A DNA stretch of 21,102 nucleotides from Christensenellaceae bacterium (lineage in GTDB: Bacteria; Bacillota; Clostridia; Christensenellales; DTU072), in contig JAISKW010000165.1 in assembly GCA_031260775.1 (NCBI GenBank), positions 1-21,102 of the forward strand, given 5' to 3'. The notes below the pieces were generated by a model. It searched no databases, was not told the DNA's origin, and saw only the letters and a list, made by a program, of their open reading frames with translations. Below, piece by piece: positions 1 to 8,222 of the stretch. The translations under genes and the position numbers were made by a program. How positions within the stretch are numbered: position 1 is the stretch's first letter; the number at the start of each line of letters is the position of its first letter.

Positions 1-105
1 GTCTTGCTTGAATCCCGAAAACCTCGCTTGACGTTTAACGTTTTCCTTTTATGGGCAGGATGACTACGCAATTGTCAACTTTCTTTTCCCGTCGTTTTCC
101 TCGTT

Positions 106-134
106 TTGACCAAAGTTTACGCTTATTATAAAAT
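106..134 (+). promoter_or_regulatory. Probable tRNA-Gly promoter
   Basis: A -35-like TTGACC lies at 106-111 and a -10-like TAAAAT at 129-134, with a 17-base spacer. An overlapping TATAAA at 127-132 is an alternative -10. The predicted transcript would start about 8 to 10 bases before the mature tRNA 5' end at 150. Spacing and sequence fit a housekeeping sigma-70/SigA promoter; use in the cell is inferred. Confidence 0.6.
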
Positions 135-149
135 AACTGTGCGCTGCTC

Positions 150-225
<76 letters not shown>

Positions 226-231
226 GAAAAA

Positions 232-263
232 GGTTGCCTTTGCTCGACAGAGGCAGCCTTTTT
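232..263 (+). terminator. Rho-independent terminator of the tRNA-Gly unit
   Basis: GGTTGCCT at 232-239 pairs with AGGCAGCC at 251-258, with one G-T wobble, around an 11-base loop. The hairpin is followed by a T-run at 259-263. It begins 8 bases after the tRNA CCA, as expected for a terminator ending a one-gene tRNA transcript. Confidence 0.8.
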
Positions 264-348
264 AATTATATAAGCCTGCCATAATACTACTGCGCACGTT
301 GTCCGCTCCCTATTATACTGACCATTCCTTTCGCACACATTTCCGTAC

Positions 349-354
349 TATAAT
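349..354 (+). promoter_or_regulatory. Candidate -10 element (TATAAT) upstream of the AAA+ gene
   Basis: A perfect TATAAT hexamer sits at 349-354, but no good -35 is visible at 17 bases (only a weak TTCCTT at 325-330). Transcription from it would start near 361, inside the left arm of the hairpin at 355-388, about 33 bases before the proposed GTG start of the AAA+ gene. Assignment to that gene is inferred from position. Confidence 0.4.
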
Positions 355-389
355 AAAACAGACGATAGGATTACCTACCGTCTGTTTTT
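355..389 (+). terminator. Strong hairpin with T-tract directly before the AAA+ gene
   Basis: AAAACAGACG at 355-364 is exactly complementary to CGTCTGTTTT at 379-388. After an A/C mismatch the stem resumes with TAGG (366-369) against CCTA (374-377), closing on a 4-base loop. The flanking A-run and T-run give the form of a bidirectional intrinsic terminator. It ends only 5 bases before the GTG at 394 and overlaps the TATAAT-predicted start of transcription. It may be a backup terminator for the tRNA unit, an attenuator, or a 5' leader structure for the AAA+ gene. Confidence 0.65.
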
Positions 390-393
390 CATT

Positions 394-1722
394 GTGTCGA
401 AATTAGAAAAAAACTTAAGCAAGGATTTGCAGGATTTGCAGCGCGAATTGTCGTCCGTTCAGTCGGAATTAAACGATATGCGCGACGTTTTGGACGCGCT
501 CAAAAAAGAAATTGCCGTAATAAATGCCCAAAAGGTCGATTCCGAAACGCTATTGAATAAAGAAAAAGACCTCTCCGCGTACGTTTCGCGGCTTGAGGGC
601 ATCATAAGCGGCTACGCGGTTTCCTTTAACAACACCCTTTCAAGCTACCGCGCCGCGCTCAAGGACGAGGTTAAAATTATGTCCTCGGCGGCTCTCGAGA
701 GCAACATTGTTTCGACCGTTGTCGGCAAAGCGACCGACCTTATGATTGACACTATCCAAAGCAATTACGACGAAAAAATCACCTCCGACGAGGCGTTGTC
801 TAAATCGCTCGAACAAGTAATCGAAATTCTTAAACACGACTTAATCGCCAAAGTCTACGAAAAAGAGGACCTTGTTACGGTAAAACCTTTACGCGGCGAC
901 GAATACACTCACGAAGCGTTCCCTAAATTGCTCGGTTGCCTTAAGGCGGGGATTATCCCTATGCTTGTAGGCCCTGCGGGTACGGGCAAGTCAACCGCGG
1001 TTGAGCAAGCCGCTCGCGCGCTTAACCTGCGTTTCTACACGGCAAACCGCGTGCAAAACGCCTTCGAATTGACGGGATACACCGATGCCGTGGGTAAATA
1101 CGTCCCCACACAGTTCTACGAAGCGTACCGAAAAGGCGGCATTTTCTTCTTTGACGAGGTCGATTCGTCTACCCCCGAAGCATTGGTGACAATCAATACC
1201 GCCGTAAGCCAAGGATATATGGCGTTCCCGGGGTTTACAACGCCGGTGCAGATGCACAAGGACTTCAAAATGGTAGCCGCCGGCAACACCTACGGCAACG
1301 GCGCAAGCCGCGAGTACTGCGGCAGAAACGCGCTTGACGCTGCCACGCTCGACCGCTTTATGGTTATTGAGTGGAATTACGACTACACCCTTGAAAAAAA
1401 CCTCATAGACGACGCATTTTTACTGTCGTTTTGCTGGGGGCTAAGGGACGTTATACAAAGCTCGCGCATTCATATCATAATCTCAACGCGCGGAATCCTC
1501 GCGACTCTAACGGTATTAAGGCAAAGCGACGGCGCGTTCACGGTAGCCGATGCCGTGCGCGGCAATTTATTCGAAGGGCTGGGTAAGGATACCGTAACCA
1601 AACTTATCGGGGGCTTAGATGCGCTTGATAAGCAAAACGCGGGCAAAATCCACAGCTCGTATTTGTACTCTGCTAACCCCTATTATATAGCGACAAAGAC
1701 GTTGATTAGCGTTTTGAAATAG
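394..1722 (+). CDS. MoxR/CobS-like AAA+ ATPase with N-terminal coiled coil
   Basis: The 442-residue protein has two parts. Residues 1 to about 150 are hydrophilic and heptad-like, predicted to be a long coiled coil. Residues 165-440 form an AAA+ module of the AAA_5/MoxR-CobS type. Walker A is GPAGTGKS (193-200) and Walker B is GIFFFDEVD (249-257). Sensor 1 is N298 in AAGNTYGNG, and R321 in TLDRF is a probable arginine finger. This family remodels or activates partner proteins using ATP, usually with a VWA-domain partner. The next gene overlaps by one base and encodes a candidate partner. GTG at 394 gives the longest frame; it lacks a Shine-Dalgarno and follows a terminator-like hairpin, so a downstream start is possible. 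The substrate is unknown. The AAA+ assignment is firm, while the pairing is inferred. Confidence 0.85.
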   Translation: MSKLEKNLSKDLQDLQRELSSVQSELNDMRDVLDALKKEIAVINAQKVDSETLLNKEKDLSAYVSRLEGIISGYAVSFNNTLSSYRAALKDEVKIMSSAALESNIVSTVVGKATDLMIDTIQSNYDEKITSDEALSKSLEQVIEILKHDLIAKVYEKEDLVTVKPLRGDEYTHEAFPKLLGCLKAGIIPMLVGPAGTGKSTAVEQAARALNLRFYTANRVQNAFELTGYTDAVGKYVPTQFYEAYRKGGIFFFDEVDSSTPEALVTINTAVSQGYMAFPGFTTPVQMHKDFKMVAAGNTYGNGASREYCGRNALDAATLDRFMVIEWNYDYTLEKNLIDDAFLLSFCWGLRDVIQSSRIHIIISTRGILATLTVLRQSDGAFTVADAVRGNLFEGLGKDTVTKLIGGLDALDKQNAGKIHSSYLYSANPYYIATKTLISVLK

Positions 1723-2579
1723 TGAAAGAGGTTTATTACAAAGGCGATAAGCAAATCGTTGAATATAACTTTAATTCGCTGTCGGAGTACTGCGAGTACT
1801 TAACAAACGGCGTTCACAACGGTCGCATAACGTCACACCTTAGCAGCGATGCGCAAGGGAGCGAGTGGAGCGGTACCGACTCCTACGAGGAGGCGGTGCA
1901 GTTGTGCTTGTACGGTGATTATTCCGATAGGTTCAACGAGCTTTTGAAGCTAAAGGACGACTTAGACGAGTCAATATTGGAGAAAAAGAAAATCGGCAAG
2001 CAAGTGGTTTCGAAAGTCGGCTACATCCCGCATATACCTAATTATCTAATCGGCTATCCGTTGCAAATGATAAACACCGAGTATACCGAGTTCAAAAATA
2101 CCGAATATATCACAATTTATTTTAACGTTTCGCAGCTTGGCACATATACAAAGCAGCAGTTTTATCATAAAGGCGTGATTTGTTTGTCCTTGATTGAGCA
2201 TTTCGAATCGGCGGGATACAAGGTGATACTAAAGCTTTTTGCCGCCTCGTACTGCAAACACCAAACGATTTTGACCTATTTCAATTTGAAGCACGAAAAC
2301 GAGCGGTTGGATATAAGAAATCTATTTTTTCCAATGACAAACGTCGCGTTTTTGCGACGGATGCACTTTCGACTGCGCGAAATTACCGAGGAATTGGAGG
2401 GGTTTTGGTCGGAAAATTACGGCTATTCGCTAACAAGCAAGGAAATTAAGAGCTTGCTTGACACCTCGACGACCTCCGTCGTTTTGAGCTATCCCGACGA
2501 ATTAGGCATATCCGGCGCAAACCTTATCGAGGACGCAAAAAATTGCTTCAAAAAATTAGGGTTAACCGATTTATTATAG
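1722..2579 (+). CDS. Unknown protein with VWA-like core, probable AAA+ partner
   Basis: I do not recognise this 285-residue cytosolic protein with certainty. It resembles phage and bacterial proteins that I recall as DUF7192, but I could not check this. An N-terminal segment around 46-66 (GSEWSGT, then YEEAVQLCLYGD) precedes a helical linker at 70-95. Residues 128-176 alternate a strand (EYITIYFNVSQ), a long helix and a second strand (GYKVILKLFAAS), which fits a VWA-type fold. The usual DxSxS metal site is reduced to N135-x-S137. A third conserved-looking block is at 200-220 (NLFFPMTNVAFLRRMHF). There is no signal peptide or membrane segment. The GTG start overlaps the stop of the AAA+ gene in TAGTG, implying translational coupling. 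Its end overlaps convergent aroB by 6 bases. An adaptor or substrate-selecting role is inferred from MoxR-VWA pairs. Confidence 0.7.
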   Translation: MKEVYYKGDKQIVEYNFNSLSEYCEYLTNGVHNGRITSHLSSDAQGSEWSGTDSYEEAVQLCLYGDYSDRFNELLKLKDDLDESILEKKKIGKQVVSKVGYIPHIPNYLIGYPLQMINTEYTEFKNTEYITIYFNVSQLGTYTKQQFYHKGVICLSLIEHFESAGYKVILKLFAASYCKHQTILTYFNLKHENERLDIRNLFFPMTNVAFLRRMHFRLREITEELEGFWSENYGYSLTSKEIKSLLDTSTTSVVLSYPDELGISGANLIEDAKNCFKKLGLTDLL

Positions 2580-3626
2580 CGGCAGGGCGAGGAATTCGGC
2601 TGTTTTAATTTTGTAAACAACGGGCTTGCCGATGCCGTGCAATAAAACGAGCGAAATTGAATCCTGCGAGGTTTTTTTATCGCTTAACGCGTTCTGCGCG
2701 AGTGTTTTGAAGCTGTAACCGTAATTCTTTTCGTATCCTTGCGACAAAATATATTTTTCGACCGCATTTGCATCGGCGTTGCTTAAAATGCCGTAATGCT
2801 CCGAAATTCTTGCGGCGTAAATAAGCCCGGTCGCAACTGCGTTTCCGTGCGGAATTGTAAAATTTGAAAGCTTCTCCAAAGCATGCGCCACGGTATGTCC
2901 TAAGTTCAAAAAAATTCTTTTGCCCTTCGTTTCGAATTCGTCCTCCGAAACAATATCCGCCTTGTATTTTATGCAGTCGGTTAAAAACGCGTCCGCGTTT
3001 CCGCCCGCGAGTAGATTTTTATAAAAATCGCCGCCCTTTAATAATGCGTATTTAACGACTTCGCCGTTGCCGCTTTTTACTTCCGCCGGGGGAAGCGTTT
3101 TCAACAGAGCGTAATCGCTTAAAACAAACGCGGGTTGCTTAAACGCGCCGCAAAGGTTTTTTCCACCCGGTAAATTTATGCCCGTTTTGCCGCCTAAAGA
3201 GCTATCGACTATAGAAAGAAGCGTTGTCGGCACGTTCGCGTACGCAATCCCGCGCAAGAACGTAGCGGCGACAAAGCCCGTCAAATCGCCTACCACGCCG
3301 CCGCCCAGACCGATTATTGCGTCCGCACGCGTAAAGCCGTATTCCACAAGCTTGTTCAGCACGTCTCCGTAAATTTTCAGACTTTTAGCTTCCTCGCCCG
3401 ACGGCACGACGATTAAGTACACCGTAAACCCCGCCGTGCGGAGCGTTTGGCAAACCGAATCCGCATAAAGCGGTGCGACGTTTCCGTCCGAAATTACGCC
3501 GAGCTTAAACGCCGTGCGAAAGCTTTCTCTTGCAAGCCCGCCTATGCTTTGTAAAATATTCTTTCCCGAATACACATTGTATTCCGTCGTCGCTTTTACG
3601 CTTATAATATCGCCCATACTACACAT
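2574..3626 (-). CDS. aroB: 3-dehydroquinate synthase
   Basis: AroB converts DAHP to 3-dehydroquinate in the cytosol, the second step of the shikimate pathway to aromatic amino acids. At 350 residues the length is normal. The NAD-binding glycine block GLGGGVVGDLTGF is at 106-118, and DSSLGGKTGIN at 141-151. GNGEVVKY (187-194) supplies metal ligand E189 and K192. NLGHTVAHALE (241-251) and HGNAVATG (260-267) supply H244 and H260. The usual alanine before the ligand glutamate is N188, a mild variation. The start at 3626 overlaps the end of ychF by 8 bases; a second in-frame ATG at 3617 is an alternative. Neither has a Shine-Dalgarno. It is the last gene of the minus-strand cluster. Confidence 0.96.
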   Translation of the reverse strand: MCSMGDIISVKATTEYNVYSGKNILQSIGGLARESFRTAFKLGVISDGNVAPLYADSVCQTLRTAGFTVYLIVVPSGEEAKSLKIYGDVLNKLVEYGFTRADAIIGLGGGVVGDLTGFVAATFLRGIAYANVPTTLLSIVDSSLGGKTGINLPGGKNLCGAFKQPAFVLSDYALLKTLPPAEVKSGNGEVVKYALLKGGDFYKNLLAGGNADAFLTDCIKYKADIVSEDEFETKGKRIFLNLGHTVAHALEKLSNFTIPHGNAVATGLIYAARISEHYGILSNADANAVEKYILSQGYEKNYGYSFKTLAQNALSDKKTSQDSISLVLLHGIGKPVVYKIKTAEFLALPL

Positions 3627-4701
3627 TAAATCTGAACAACATTACGTCGCCGTCCTGAACGACGTAGTCCTTGCCCTCGCTCCTGACCTTGCCTAACTCC
3701 TTCGCTTTATTAAATGAGCCGCATTCGAGCAAAACGTCGCAATTTATGACCTCGGCACGGATGAATCCCTTTTCGAAATCCGTATGAATTTTGCCGGCGG
3801 CTTGAGGAGCTTTGAAGCCCTTTTTGATAGTCCAAGCGCGCGTTTCCTTTTCGCCTGCGGTTAAAAAGCTCATTAAGCCTAAGATGCTGTAGGATGTTTG
3901 GATTAATTGCGAAAGTCCCGTACTCTCAACGCCGAGTTCTTCGATAAACGCCTTGCGCTCGTCCTCGTCCATAGCGGCGAGGTCGGACTCTAACTGAGAG
4001 CAAATAATGACCGTTTCACCCTTGTCGGCGGCGGCGAAATTCTTAACCGCCCGAACGTTCTTGTCATTCGCGTCCTGCCCGTCCGAAATGTTGGCACAAT
4101 AAATCACTTTTTTTGACGTCAACAGATACGCGCCGTCCAAAACGTCCTGCTCCTCGGGCGAGAGTTTTACGCTGCGTGCAGGCAGTTCCGCCTCCAATGC
4201 TTTAAGAACCCTTTCGTAAATTTCGATATCAGACAGATATTTCTTATCGCCGCGCGCCTTTACGCGTGCGCCGTCAATACGGCGGTTCAGGGTCTCGATA
4301 TCAGCAATTATGAGCTCCAAATTGATAGTTTTGATGTCGTCTATCGGGTCGATTTTGCCCGATACGTGGATGATATTTTCGTCCTCGAAGCACCTCACGA
4401 CATGCACGATTGCGTCGCACTCGCGAATATGGGAGAGGAATTTATTGCCTAAGCCTTCACCGCGGCTTGCGCCCTTAACAAGCCCCGCTATATCTACAAA
4501 CTCGATTGCGGTATGCACGATTTTTTTGCAATCGTACAATGCTCCCAATTTATAAAGCCTTTCGTCGGGCACGGAAACGACGCCCACATTCGGTTCGATT
4601 GTGCAAAACGGGTAGTTTGCGCTCTCCGCGCCCGCGCTTGTGATTGCGTTGAAAAGCGTACTTTTCCCCACGTTCGGTAGTCCTACAATGCCAAGTTTCA
4701 T
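3619..4701 (-). CDS. ychF: Redox-regulated ATPase YchF (Obg-like ATPase)
   Basis: YchF is a universally conserved Obg-like P-loop NTPase that prefers ATP and associates with ribosomes; its exact role is unsettled. The P-loop GLPNVGKST is at 7-15, the switch II region VDIAGLVKGASRGEG at 69-83, and the C-terminal TGS domain covers about 275-358, including the family-typical KGFKAPQAAGKIHTDFEKGF. The length of 360 is standard. The NxxE base-specificity motif appears as NISD (204-207), a conservative glutamate-to-aspartate change. It starts 22 bases after the stop of the ABC transporter gene and overlaps aroB by 8 bases, so it is probably co-transcribed with both. There is no Shine-Dalgarno before the ATG. 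Confidence 0.97.
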   Translation of the reverse strand: MKLGIVGLPNVGKSTLFNAITSAGAESANYPFCTIEPNVGVVSVPDERLYKLGALYDCKKIVHTAIEFVDIAGLVKGASRGEGLGNKFLSHIRECDAIVHVVRCFEDENIIHVSGKIDPIDDIKTINLELIIADIETLNRRIDGARVKARGDKKYLSDIEIYERVLKALEAELPARSVKLSPEEQDVLDGAYLLTSKKVIYCANISDGQDANDKNVRAVKNFAAADKGETVIICSQLESDLAAMDEDERKAFIEELGVESTGLSQLIQTSYSILGLMSFLTAGEKETRAWTIKKGFKAPQAAGKIHTDFEKGFIRAEVINCDVLLECGSFNKAKELGKVRSEGKDYVVQDGDVMLFRFNV

Positions 4702-4723
4702 ATATGTAATAAAATTTGTGCGG

Positions 4724-7033
4724 CTAATTGCCGCCTTTTATAAGCTTTATCGGCTTATATTTTGCAAGTATTATTGACGGAATAATGACGGAAACCGCCA
4801 AAATTCCGAAAAGTAAAAGATACGACCAAAGGAACGGCGCGGCGGTAAACACGAGCGGACGGATATGGCTTGTCAGCGTCGTGCCGTATTTTATCGCGAG
4901 CGACGGGCGCAATGCCGCGTTAAGTATTGCAATTGTACCGCTCAAAAATGCTGTTTGAAGAACTGCGGAAATAAGCAAAATCACGCCGCCGATTATCACA
5001 AATATGAGCGTTAAATCCGCGCTTTTCACGCCCATTGCACGCATAATACCAAGCTCGGATTGCCTATCCTTTAAGGATGAAAGCATATATTCCACAACGA
5101 ACAACGCGGCGGTAACGGCAAGCAGAATGCTAATATACGCGAACACCTTTCCGTAAATCGAAAGGTCGTTATACGTCAGGTAAACCAAATCCGCAAACGT
5201 TTCGGAGTAATAATACCCTTTTGCGTCAATAAAATTAATAAGCTCCCGTATGTCATCTTTGTCTTCGGGGGTTACAAAATGCACGGCGAAAATTGCGGCG
5301 GCAGTGTCGAATTTCACAACCGTTTCAGCAGGAACGGTCGGCGGTACGGAGTTAATAATAGCTTCGGTATAGACAAATTCGTGCGCGCCTTTTGGGAAAA
5401 ATAATGCGTTCCAATAGTTATAAAGGTTGCTTTCAACCTCCAAACACGTTTTTTCATCCGAATTATTGAGAGCGGCTTTTGACATTGTAATTACGTCTTT
5501 GTACTCCTCAAAGCCGGTGTTTACGATGCCCGTAACGGTCAAATCCAGGAAATCGAAGTCGATTGTAAGCCCGATTAATCCGGTCGGTTCCACGCCGTAA
5601 ACCGCCGTGCCGCCCTCCGTTACCGCGCCCGCAAAGTGTGTCATTACGAATGCGGCATAGTCGGTAATAGCAACCTCGTTTTGCGATGAAGGGAACTCGC
5701 CGGTAATTGAAAAACCGTAGCCCTTAAGACCCGCGGCGGAGGTTTCGATAAAGGCTTTAGGCGACGCCGTAACATAATAGCCGCCTGAGGACGTTTCGTG
5801 TTTCCCTTTTAGCGACGGGTTAAAGCAAAGCGCATCGTTCGGTACCGAGTAAACGACGTCGTACGGAATGCCCTCGGGCGCGCCGTTAAAATAGGCTAAA
5901 TCGGCGGAGGTCATAGGCGTTTCGTTGCGGTCAAAGTAGTCGAACGGGGGAAGGTATTCGCCCTTGTTTACGAAAATGCCCCTGTCTCCTTCGTCGAAGT
6001 ACTCCGCGCCGATAAGCCCCAAATTGTACGACGAAAACGCGAGAGATATGCCGAAAACCGTCAAAGATATTGCGATAACAACTAATGCCGCAACGAACCG
6101 CGCTTTTGTGTTTTTGATTTTTGAAAACGTAAACCGCTTTAATACTTCGACGGGAAGATGCGTTTTTAAGCTGTCTATCGAGTAGCCGTTTCCGCCCGAT
6201 TCACACTCCTCGGCAACGAACGGCTCAAATTTTTGCCCCGCGCGGAAGGATATCGGTTTCGGCTTTTCGGCGTTTAATCCGTTGAGTGCCGCCGCGAGTT
6301 CGGCGGAGAATTTTTGCCCGAGCGGAATAAATATTCCGCTTCTGTCTTGCGTAACGCCGTCTTGAAATTCCGCGTTACGTATACGGTCGGAGGCGACCGT
6401 CCCGCTCTGAATTTCGATAATTCTATCGGCGTATTCGAGAGCGTTTTCCTTGTCGTGGGTGATGATGATTACGAGTTTTTCGCGGCTGACCGCTTTGAAA
6501 ATATCGAAAATCTGCTTGCCGTTGGCGGCGTCTAAGCTGCCTGTCGGCTCGTCTGCAAGGATAATTTTTGCATCCTTTGCCAAAACTCTCGCGATTGCAA
6601 CGCGCTGTTTTTGTCCTACCGACAAGCGCGTCACGGGCGTGTTTTTGAATGACTTTATGCCGACCTTATCCAATAGCGCGTCGATTTGCCCGTTCGACAG
6701 GGCTTGACCCGAAATTTTTTGAGGGAGCGCGATGTTTTCGGCGGTTGTAAAGTCCGTCAAAAGGTTGAGTTCTTGGAATATTACGCCTACTCCGCGGTTG
6801 CGGAACGCATCCTCCTCCGACGGAGTGAAGTCGGTTTTGCCGTCGATTGTGATTGTGCCGCTTGTAGGCGCGTCTAATTTTGCAATTAAGTTTAAGAGCG
6901 TCGTTTTGCCCGAGCCGCTTTTGCCTACGATAAAAACAAGCCCCTTGTCGGGAAAGCTCAAAGAAACCCCTCGGAGCGCGTCGGTCTGCACTTCCTTGCC
7001 GTATACCTTTGTAACGTCCCGGATTTCAATCAC
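4724..7033 (-). CDS. Fused ABC transporter, MacB-type ATPase plus FtsX-like permease
   Basis: This 769-residue protein joins an ATPase and a permease. Residues 1-220 are a MacB/LolD-type nucleotide-binding domain: Walker A GKSGSGKT (37-44), Q-loop Q87, signature LSVGQ (137-141, usually LSGGQ), Walker B IILADEP (157-163), H-loop H193. After a hydrophilic linker (about 220-310), one membrane helix lies at 313-333, an extracytoplasmic domain follows, and three C-terminal helices carry the FtsX-type permease. This MacB topology serves mechanotransmission or export of peptides, lipids or drugs; the substrate is unknown. It would work as a homodimer. The start is GTG at 7033, exactly 6 bases after a TAAAAT, with no Shine-Dalgarno. 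No MacA-like adaptor or two-component regulator is adjacent. Confidence 0.9.
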   Translation of the reverse strand: MIEIRDVTKVYGKEVQTDALRGVSLSFPDKGLVFIVGKSGSGKTTLLNLIAKLDAPTSGTITIDGKTDFTPSEEDAFRNRGVGVIFQELNLLTDFTTAENIALPQKISGQALSNGQIDALLDKVGIKSFKNTPVTRLSVGQKQRVAIARVLAKDAKIILADEPTGSLDAANGKQIFDIFKAVSREKLVIIITHDKENALEYADRIIEIQSGTVASDRIRNAEFQDGVTQDRSGIFIPLGQKFSAELAAALNGLNAEKPKPISFRAGQKFEPFVAEECESGGNGYSIDSLKTHLPVEVLKRFTFSKIKNTKARFVAALVVIAISLTVFGISLAFSSYNLGLIGAEYFDEGDRGIFVNKGEYLPPFDYFDRNETPMTSADLAYFNGAPEGIPYDVVYSVPNDALCFNPSLKGKHETSSGGYYVTASPKAFIETSAAGLKGYGFSITGEFPSSQNEVAITDYAAFVMTHFAGAVTEGGTAVYGVEPTGLIGLTIDFDFLDLTVTGIVNTGFEEYKDVITMSKAALNNSDEKTCLEVESNLYNYWNALFFPKGAHEFVYTEAIINSVPPTVPAETVVKFDTAAAIFAVHFVTPEDKDDIRELINFIDAKGYYYSETFADLVYLTYNDLSIYGKVFAYISILLAVTAALFVVEYMLSSLKDRQSELGIMRAMGVKSADLTLIFVIIGGVILLISAVLQTAFLSGTIAILNAALRPSLAIKYGTTLTSHIRPLVFTAAPFLWSYLLLFGILAVSVIIPSIILAKYKPIKLIKGGN

Positions 7034-7039
7034 CCTTAT

Positions 7040-7045
7040 ATTTTA
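7040..7045 (-). promoter_or_regulatory. Possible -10 element just before the ABC transporter start
   Basis: Reading the minus strand, TAAAAT occupies 7045-7040 and is separated from the GTG start at 7033 by six bases. Transcription from it would begin at or beside the start codon and give a leaderless message. No clear -35 was found, so the assignment rests on spacing alone. Confidence 0.3.
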
Positions 7046-7075
7046 CAGTAATACGCGCAAAAAAAGAATTAATTC

Positions 7076-8215
7076 TTATACGCCGACATATATCCGCGGC
7101 ACACGCGGAGCGATGCCGCATACGAACTCGTAGTTAAAGGAGTGGGCGTTGTCGCCCATATATTCGGCGGTTATTGTGCAATAGCCGTCGGTACCGACGA
7201 GGGTTGCGATTGAGTCCGTGCAAACGTTGGGGATATCCGTGACGTCCACCATAAACTGGTCCATGCAAACGCGCCCGATAATACGGGCATACTTGCCGCC
7301 GATAATTACCTTGCCCTTGTTAGATAATGCCCGCGGATATCCGTCGGCGTACCCGACGGGGATTGTTGCAACAATCGTTTTCATATGAGCGCGGAAGCTT
7401 GCGCCGTAGCTGACGGTGTCGCCGGGGTTGATTTCTTTGACGTTTGAAACGGTCGCAAGCCACGACAATGCGGGCTTTAGGGGAAACGTTTTATCAACCT
7501 CGTTCGAGGGCGTTAACCCGTAAAGCATAATCCCTTCGCGCACAAAATCGAATTTCGGGAGTGCGGGGTCGGTGTAAATTAAATGCCCGTCGATAATCCC
7601 CGCGCTGTTGGCGGTGTGGCGGTAATCCGCGTTAACGCCGTTCGATTTTAGAAATTCATCGAATTTTATGAAACGGTTAAGCTGTTCTTTCGCGTGCGAT
7701 TTATCGGCCTCGTCCGCACAAGCGAAGTGTGAACAGAGCGTGTCCGCTATAAGTTCGGGCTGCTTTGCCGCCGCAAGCAGTTCGTCTTTTTGTGACCACT
7801 GAAAGCCAATTCTCCCCATACCGGTATCCAAACCGAGGTGAACGGGTAGCCTAACCCTTTTTTCGAACGCGATATTGTTTAGCTTAAGCGCGATGCTTAG
7901 GGTCGAAACAGAAGGGGTAAGACCGTATGTAAAAATGTCTTCTAAGACCGACGGGTGGGGGTTTCCCAAAATGAGAATGGGTTTTTTGATGCCGGCTTTG
8001 CGGAGAGTTACGCCCTCCTCTACGATTGCAACGCCGAAGCCGTGGACTAAGTCCTCGATTGCACGTCCTACCTGAACGCTGCCGTGTCCGTAGCCGTCCG
8101 CCTTGATTATGGCGATTATTCCCTTGCCGCCCGCGCGTAATTGTGCGTTTTTAACGTTTTCTCTGATTGCAGCCAGATTGATAACGGCTGCGGTTCTGCC
8201 AATTTCAATTTTCAT
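7076..8215 (-). CDS. alr: Alanine racemase
   Basis: Alr is the cytosolic PLP enzyme that interconverts L- and D-alanine for peptidoglycan synthesis. The PLP lysine is K38 in AIIKADGYGHG, at the start of a TIM-barrel fold. The opposing catalytic base is Y270 in VSYGASFRA. Other family blocks are HLGLDTGMGRIGF (126-138), VREGIMLYG (225-233), VGYADGYPR (287-295) and VCMDQFMVDVTD (316-327). At 379 residues the length is normal. The ATG at 8215 follows the hydrogenase stop by 7 bases, so the two genes are likely co-transcribed. A TAGACT lies 9 bases before the ATG, inside the end of the hydrogenase gene. No Shine-Dalgarno is present. Confidence 0.96.
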   Translation of the reverse strand: MKIEIGRTAAVINLAAIRENVKNAQLRAGGKGIIAIIKADGYGHGSVQVGRAIEDLVHGFGVAIVEEGVTLRKAGIKKPILILGNPHPSVLEDIFTYGLTPSVSTLSIALKLNNIAFEKRVRLPVHLGLDTGMGRIGFQWSQKDELLAAAKQPELIADTLCSHFACADEADKSHAKEQLNRFIKFDEFLKSNGVNADYRHTANSAGIIDGHLIYTDPALPKFDFVREGIMLYGLTPSNEVDKTFPLKPALSWLATVSNVKEINPGDTVSYGASFRAHMKTIVATIPVGYADGYPRALSNKGKVIIGGKYARIIGRVCMDQFMVDVTDIPNVCTDSIATLVGTDGYCTITAEYMGDNAHSFNYEFVCGIAPRVPRIYVGV

Positions 8216-8222
8216 TTCAAAG

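Noticed and set aside
1..63. Open plus frame from base 1 to a TGA at 61-63, as a possible end of an upstream gene
   Set aside because: Only 20 codons are visible with no recognisable protein pattern, so it cannot be supported.
423..440. Two tandem copies of the 9-base unit GGATTTGCA
   Set aside because: It is in frame within the AAA+ gene and encodes a repeated Asp-Leu-Gln in the coiled coil; two copies are not a repeat array or CRISPR.
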